A DNA stretch of 6,934 nucleotides from Neomoorella mulderi (GTDB taxonomy: Bacteria > Bacillota > DSM-521 > Neomoorellales > Neomoorellaceae). The position numbers and the translations under genes are program-made. Positions 6,634-6,934 of the stretch are shown piece by piece. Position 1 is the stretch's first letter; each line of letters starts with the position of its first letter. The notes beneath the pieces were generated by a model, which did no database searches, was not told the DNA's origin, and saw only the letters and a program-made list of their open reading frames with translations. The stretch covers positions 1 to 6,934 of the forward strand of contig DRZV01000117.1 of the NCBI GenBank assembly GCA_011375465.1. Reading direction: 5' to 3'.

Positions 6634-6707
6634 AAAAGGGGATTTCCAGGGAGGAAAACAAGGGGGGAGGGTATATATAAATGGGGCACTGACAGAAGAC
6701 CTACCAT
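6621..6707 (-). CDS. Possible proline-rich leader peptide (28 aa) upstream of mgtA
   Basis: An ORF from ATG at 6707 to TAA at 6621 encodes 28 residues beginning MVGLLSVPHLYIPSPLVF, with seven prolines in all, including PSP and LPGNP. A modest SD (AAAGGG, 5 nt upstream) is present. It begins 21 nt after the stop of the acidic leader ORF and ends 63 nt before the mgtA ATG. Proline-rich leader peptides such as MgtL control mgtA in enterobacteria, but no homology is claimed. A chance ORF of this length is quite possible, and the main argument is its position over the 5' arm of the second terminator-like hairpin. Confidence 0.3.
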   Translation of the reverse strand: MVGLLSVPHLYIPSPLVFLPGNPLLSPI

Positions 6708-6728
6708 GGGGTCCCTTTCAATGCCTCA

Positions 6729-6776
6729 TTAGATATACCCTGGGATCCCTTCCTCCCCGTTACTTCCGTCATCCAT
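6729..6776 (-). CDS. Acidic 15-aa leader peptide MDDGSNGEEGIPGYI between the M-box and mgtA
   Basis: A short ORF with ATG at 6776 and tandem stops TAA-TGA (6726-6731). It has the strongest SD in the leader: AGGAGGTGA (6783-6791), with 9 nt between AGGAGG and the ATG. No other gene uses that SD, which argues that it is translated. The peptide has four acidic residues in its first nine (DD, EE) and one proline. Nascent chains rich in acidic residues or proline near the N-terminus can destabilise the ribosome when Mg2+ is low, the mechanism described for MgtL in enterobacteria. A similar role here is inference. The ORF lies entirely downstream of the riboswitch terminator, so it is made only when the riboswitch allows readthrough. 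Confidence 0.55.
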   Translation of the reverse strand: MDDGSNGEEGIPGYI

Positions 6777-6800
6777 AGACTCTCACCTCCTGGGAATGAA

Positions 6801-6831
6801 AATCGAAAACCCCTTTCAACGAAGAAAGGGG
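6801..6831 (-). terminator. Rho-independent terminator of the M-box riboswitch (expression platform)
   Basis: In the RNA sense, CCCCTTT (6825-6831) pairs with AAAGGGG (6810-6816) around the 8-nt loop CTTCGTTG (6817-6824), followed by TTTTCGATTTTC. The loop and flanking base, CTTCGTTGA (6816-6824), are perfectly complementary to TCAACGAAG (6843-6851), the 3' strand of riboswitch helix P1. The 9-bp antiterminator and this terminator are therefore mutually exclusive: Mg2+-bound aptamer holds P1 and allows termination, and free aptamer allows readthrough into mgtA. Confidence 0.9.
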
Positions 6832-6842
6832 TCCACCTCTTC

Positions 6843-6934
6843 CTTCGTTGAGCTTTGGCACTATACAGCTTTGGGGCCACCCCAGCTGCCTTAGGCAGGG
6901 CCTTGGATCGGCCGTGCCTGTTCCACCCGTTACC
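6843..6934 (-). promoter_or_regulatory. M-box (ykoK-type) magnesium riboswitch, 3' part of the aptamer
   Basis: Reading the minus strand from the window edge, the conserved 3' half of the M-box is present: ACGGGTGGAACAG, then GGCAGCTGGGG, then GCTGTATAGTGCCAAAGCTC, closely matching the GCAGCUGGAU...CAUACAGUGCUAAAGCUC core of the Bacillus subtilis ykoK leader. TCAACGAAG (6843-6851) is the 3' strand of P1. The 5' P1 strand and the remaining helices, as well as the promoter, lie beyond 6934. The aptamer binds several Mg2+ ions and compacts, favouring the downstream terminator. It controls mgtA, a typical M-box target. Confidence 0.9.

Noticed and set aside
6620..6648. Possible secondary promoter before mgtA: TGGAAA, 17-bp spacer, TATAAA (minus strand).
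   Set aside because: The -35 matches only 4 of 6 bases, and the A/T-rich -10 overlaps the end of the proline-rich ORF. Chance occurrence is likely; it would matter only if start-site mapping showed a transcript beginning near 6610.
6718..6729. Three-codon ORF ATG AGG CAT TGA overlapping the stop of the acidic leader ORF.
   Set aside because: Too short to judge and without its own SD; it could allow reinitiation but nothing in the sequence requires it.

Overview
The window reads as chromosomal DNA of a Gram-positive, probably endospore-forming member of the Clostridia (Bacillota), perhaps of the Moorella/Desulfotomaculum type. This rests on the rpsF-ssb-rpsR-rplI-lonC-dnaB gene order, a LonC-type sporulation-associated Lon protease, an M-box magnesium riboswitch, strong purine-rich Shine-Dalgarno (SD) sites and frequent GTG/TTG starts. 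The species assignment is inference. Every gene lies on the minus strand, so transcription runs from position 6934 towards position 1. No mobile element, CRISPR array, tRNA or rRNA was seen.

Right part (6934-3768): a magnesium-transport unit. It begins with the 3' part of an M-box (ykoK-type) Mg2+ riboswitch, cut by the window edge, followed by its intrinsic terminator. About 240 nt of leader then precede mgtA. The leader holds a 15-codon ORF with a very strong SD and an acidic peptide (MDDGSNGEEGIPGYI), a second proline-rich 28-codon ORF, and a second terminator-like hairpin just before the mgtA SD. mgtA encodes a complete 929-aa P3B-type Mg2+-transporting ATPase. The layout suggests Mg2+ control in layers: the riboswitch first, then possibly leader-peptide translation.

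Middle and left part (3731-1): a ribosomal-protein/replication operon. A good sigma-A-type promoter (3703-3731) and a short structured leader precede rpsF (bS6), ssb, rpsR (bS18), rplI (bL9), lonC and the 5' end of dnaB. The genes are close or overlapping. The largest gap, 89 nt between rpsR and rplI, holds a hairpin where Bacillus has yybS and gdpP. The operon combines two 30S proteins, the single-strand DNA-binding protein, a 50S protein, an ATP-dependent protease and the replicative helicase. lonC is coupled to rplI by a TTGA overlap, and its stop codon lies within the dnaB SD region.

The most noteworthy points are the possible dual RNA-level control of mgtA and a Glu-to-Lys change in the M4 ion-pathway motif of MgtA (TPKML instead of TPEML).
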